DNA of 22,719 bases from JBEKDJ01 sp050014415 (GTDB taxonomy: Bacteria; Desulfobacterota; BSN033; UBA1163), in assembly GCA_050014415.1 (NCBI GenBank), contig JBEKDJ010000045.1:1-22719 (forward strand), given 5' to 3'. Both the position numbers and the translations under genes were made by a program. How positions within the stretch are numbered: the first letter of the stretch is position 1; every line of letters begins with the position of its first letter. A model generated the notes under the pieces. It was not told where the DNA came from. It made no database searches and saw only the letters and a list, made by a program, of their open reading frames with translations. Of this stretch, positions 21,601-22,719 are shown piece after piece.

Positions 21601-22719
21601 TCAGCAGGAAGAGCAAGGGTTTAAGAATCTCTCGATCAGTTCAAATCCCTTCTCAACAAAGACCTTGCTCCGCCTTGCAGAATCTTCATCAAATGATTCG
21701 ACGTGCCCATTTTTTACGCAACCTTCATTGGAGTAAATGACGAACGGGACAGGGTCAGACGTGTGTGTTCTAAGGGAAAGGGGGGTTGGATGATCGGGCA
21801 GAACCATTACCCTGTAACTCTTGAAATCATTCATCCCCTTCAAAATCGCACCTACAATCTTCTCGTCGAAGACCTCAATCGCTTCGATCTTCAATCGCTC
21901 GTTTCCCATATGGCCCGCTTCGTCAGGGGCCTCCACATGGACATAGACCAGATCCTTCTTCTTCAAGCCGCTTAGTGCAAACTGAGCCTTTCCATCATAA
22001 TTCGTGTCGAAGTATCCTGTAGCCCCGGGAACCTCCAAGACTTCTAATCCTGCATAGATGCCGATCCCCTTCAAAAGAGGAACTGCCGAGATCACATAGC
22101 CGTCAACGTCAAACCGCTCCTTCAGTGTGGTCATCCGGGGTGATCGCCCTTGTCCCCAGAGCCAGATAGAGTTGGCCGGAGGGAGCCCATTTCTCTGACG
22201 TATAAGATTGACCGGATGATTCTTGAGAAGTTGTCTGGACCGGCTCATCAAACCCGAGACCTCTGCCGCCCCACTTTTCTCTAGGTTTCTGGACTTACCC
22301 TTTTCTTCGATTTCAGGGAGGAAGGGGAATATCTCTTTGTCAAGGATGTCATGAGGCGGGACGAGCTCAAGTTTCTCCACGCCTGAAAATCTCTCTGCCC
22401 CGTTCTTCATAACCATCAAATGGCGATAACTCACTCCTTCATAAAACCGGATCTCCCCCGTTCCCATCTCCTGATTTAAATCAAAGATGATCTGTCTCGC
22501 TTCATCATTCGTGATGTGCCCGGCAGAAAAATCTTCCATGATGGTTTTTTCCCCCTGGTCTCGAAGGGTAACCAAGTTGCAACGGAAAGCAATGTCACCG
22601 GGCTGCAGATTGATACCCAGGCTGGCCGCTTCCAACGGGCCCCTTCCAGTAAAATACCGGGCAGGATCATACCCAAAGATCGAAAGGTTGGCGATTTCAC
22701 TGCCAGGATTAAAGCCCTC
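21601..22719 (-). CDS. apgM: Cofactor-independent phosphoglycerate mutase, archaeal type (5' end missing)
   Basis: The frame is open to the right edge, giving 372 codons with the N-terminus outside the window. The enzyme interconverts 3- and 2-phosphoglycerate in glycolysis and gluconeogenesis. Near the edge it reads GFNPGSEIANLSIFGYDP and YFTGRGPLEAASLGI, then DIAFRCNLVTL, the order typical of ApgM (distantly related iPGM). Further blocks are RQRNGLPPANSIWLWGQG, VHVEAPDEAGHMGN and VMVLPDHPTPL, which carry metal-binding Asp and His residues of the alkaline-phosphatase superfamily. It ends in CSSC, encoded next to the pyrG ribosome-binding site. The TTG at 22635 is internal, not the start. Confidence 0.95.
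   Translation of the reverse strand, partial: EGFNPGSEIANLSIFGYDPARYFTGRGPLEAASLGINLQPGDIAFRCNLVTLRDQGEKTIMEDFSAGHITNDEARQIIFDLNQEMGTGEIRFYEGVSYRHLMVMKNGAERFSGVEKLELVPPHDILDKEIFPFLPEIEEKGKSRNLEKSGAAEVSGLMSRSRQLLKNHPVNLIRQRNGLPPANSIWLWGQGRSPRMTTLKERFDVDGYVISAVPLLKGIGIYAGLEVLEVPGATGYFDTNYDGKAQFALSGLKKKDLVYVHVEAPDEAGHMGNERLKIEAIEVFDEKIVGAILKGMNDFKSYRVMVLPDHPTPLSLRTHTSDPVPFVIYSNEGCVKNGHVESFDEDSARRSKVFVEKGFELIERFLNPCSSC

Overview
The window looks like a chromosomal segment of a Gram-negative, lipopolysaccharide-making anaerobe of the old Deltaproteobacteria (Desulfobacterota). Three things suggest this: the block lptC-lptA-lptB-rpoN-hpf-ptsN followed by hprK and rapZ; an archaeal/Thermotoga-type S-adenosylhomocysteinase; and an archaeal-type cofactor-independent phosphoglycerate mutase. 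The genus cannot be read from the sequence. All but one of the confident genes lie on the minus strand, so transcription runs from high to low coordinates.

Right part (22719 to 13865, minus strand): apgM (5' end outside the window), pyrG, kdsD, lptC, lptA, lptB, rpoN, hpf and ptsN. This links glycolysis, CTP supply, the Kdo precursor pathway, LPS export, sigma-54 and ribosome hibernation to nitrogen-PTS control. Coupling is tight: 11 nt from apgM to pyrG, a 4-nt overlap of lptC and lptA, and 1 nt between lptB and rpoN. A hairpin followed by a T run lies between hpf and ptsN and may act as a terminator or attenuator. kdsA and kdsC, often found beside kdsD, are absent.

Middle (13705 to 9124): hprK, rapZ, a mannose-type EIIA, HPr and enzyme I. 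This is a complete phosphorelay with HPr kinase, and HPr has both His15 and Ser46, but no EIIB, EIIC or EIID permease gene is present. It is most simply read as a regulatory PTS. Next come metK and ahcY, two genes of the S-adenosylmethionine cycle.

Left part (6059 to 1): ispG; a plus-strand CDP-alcohol phosphatidyltransferase divergent from an HD-domain hydrolase; purC; a DHA2-type MFS exporter; a decayed IS256-type transposase end; and the first codons of a gene that leaves the window at the left edge.

The least ordinary part is between the genes. Most gaps over about 50 bp hold AT-rich tracts built from recurring words (AAATCC, AATTCC, CAGAATC, TCTCAAATC), often arranged as inverted repeats. 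One tract supplies the C-terminal codons of the phosphatidyltransferase, and others create false N-terminal extensions on neighbouring reading frames. Two further repeat types are present: a composite GC-rich palindrome at 3031-3127, and a motif at 15159-15190 that I recall as widely dispersed in environmental genomes. A palindrome also sits in frame inside rapZ. I see no tRNA, rRNA, CRISPR array, intact mobile element or obvious new defence system; most of the window is conserved housekeeping.
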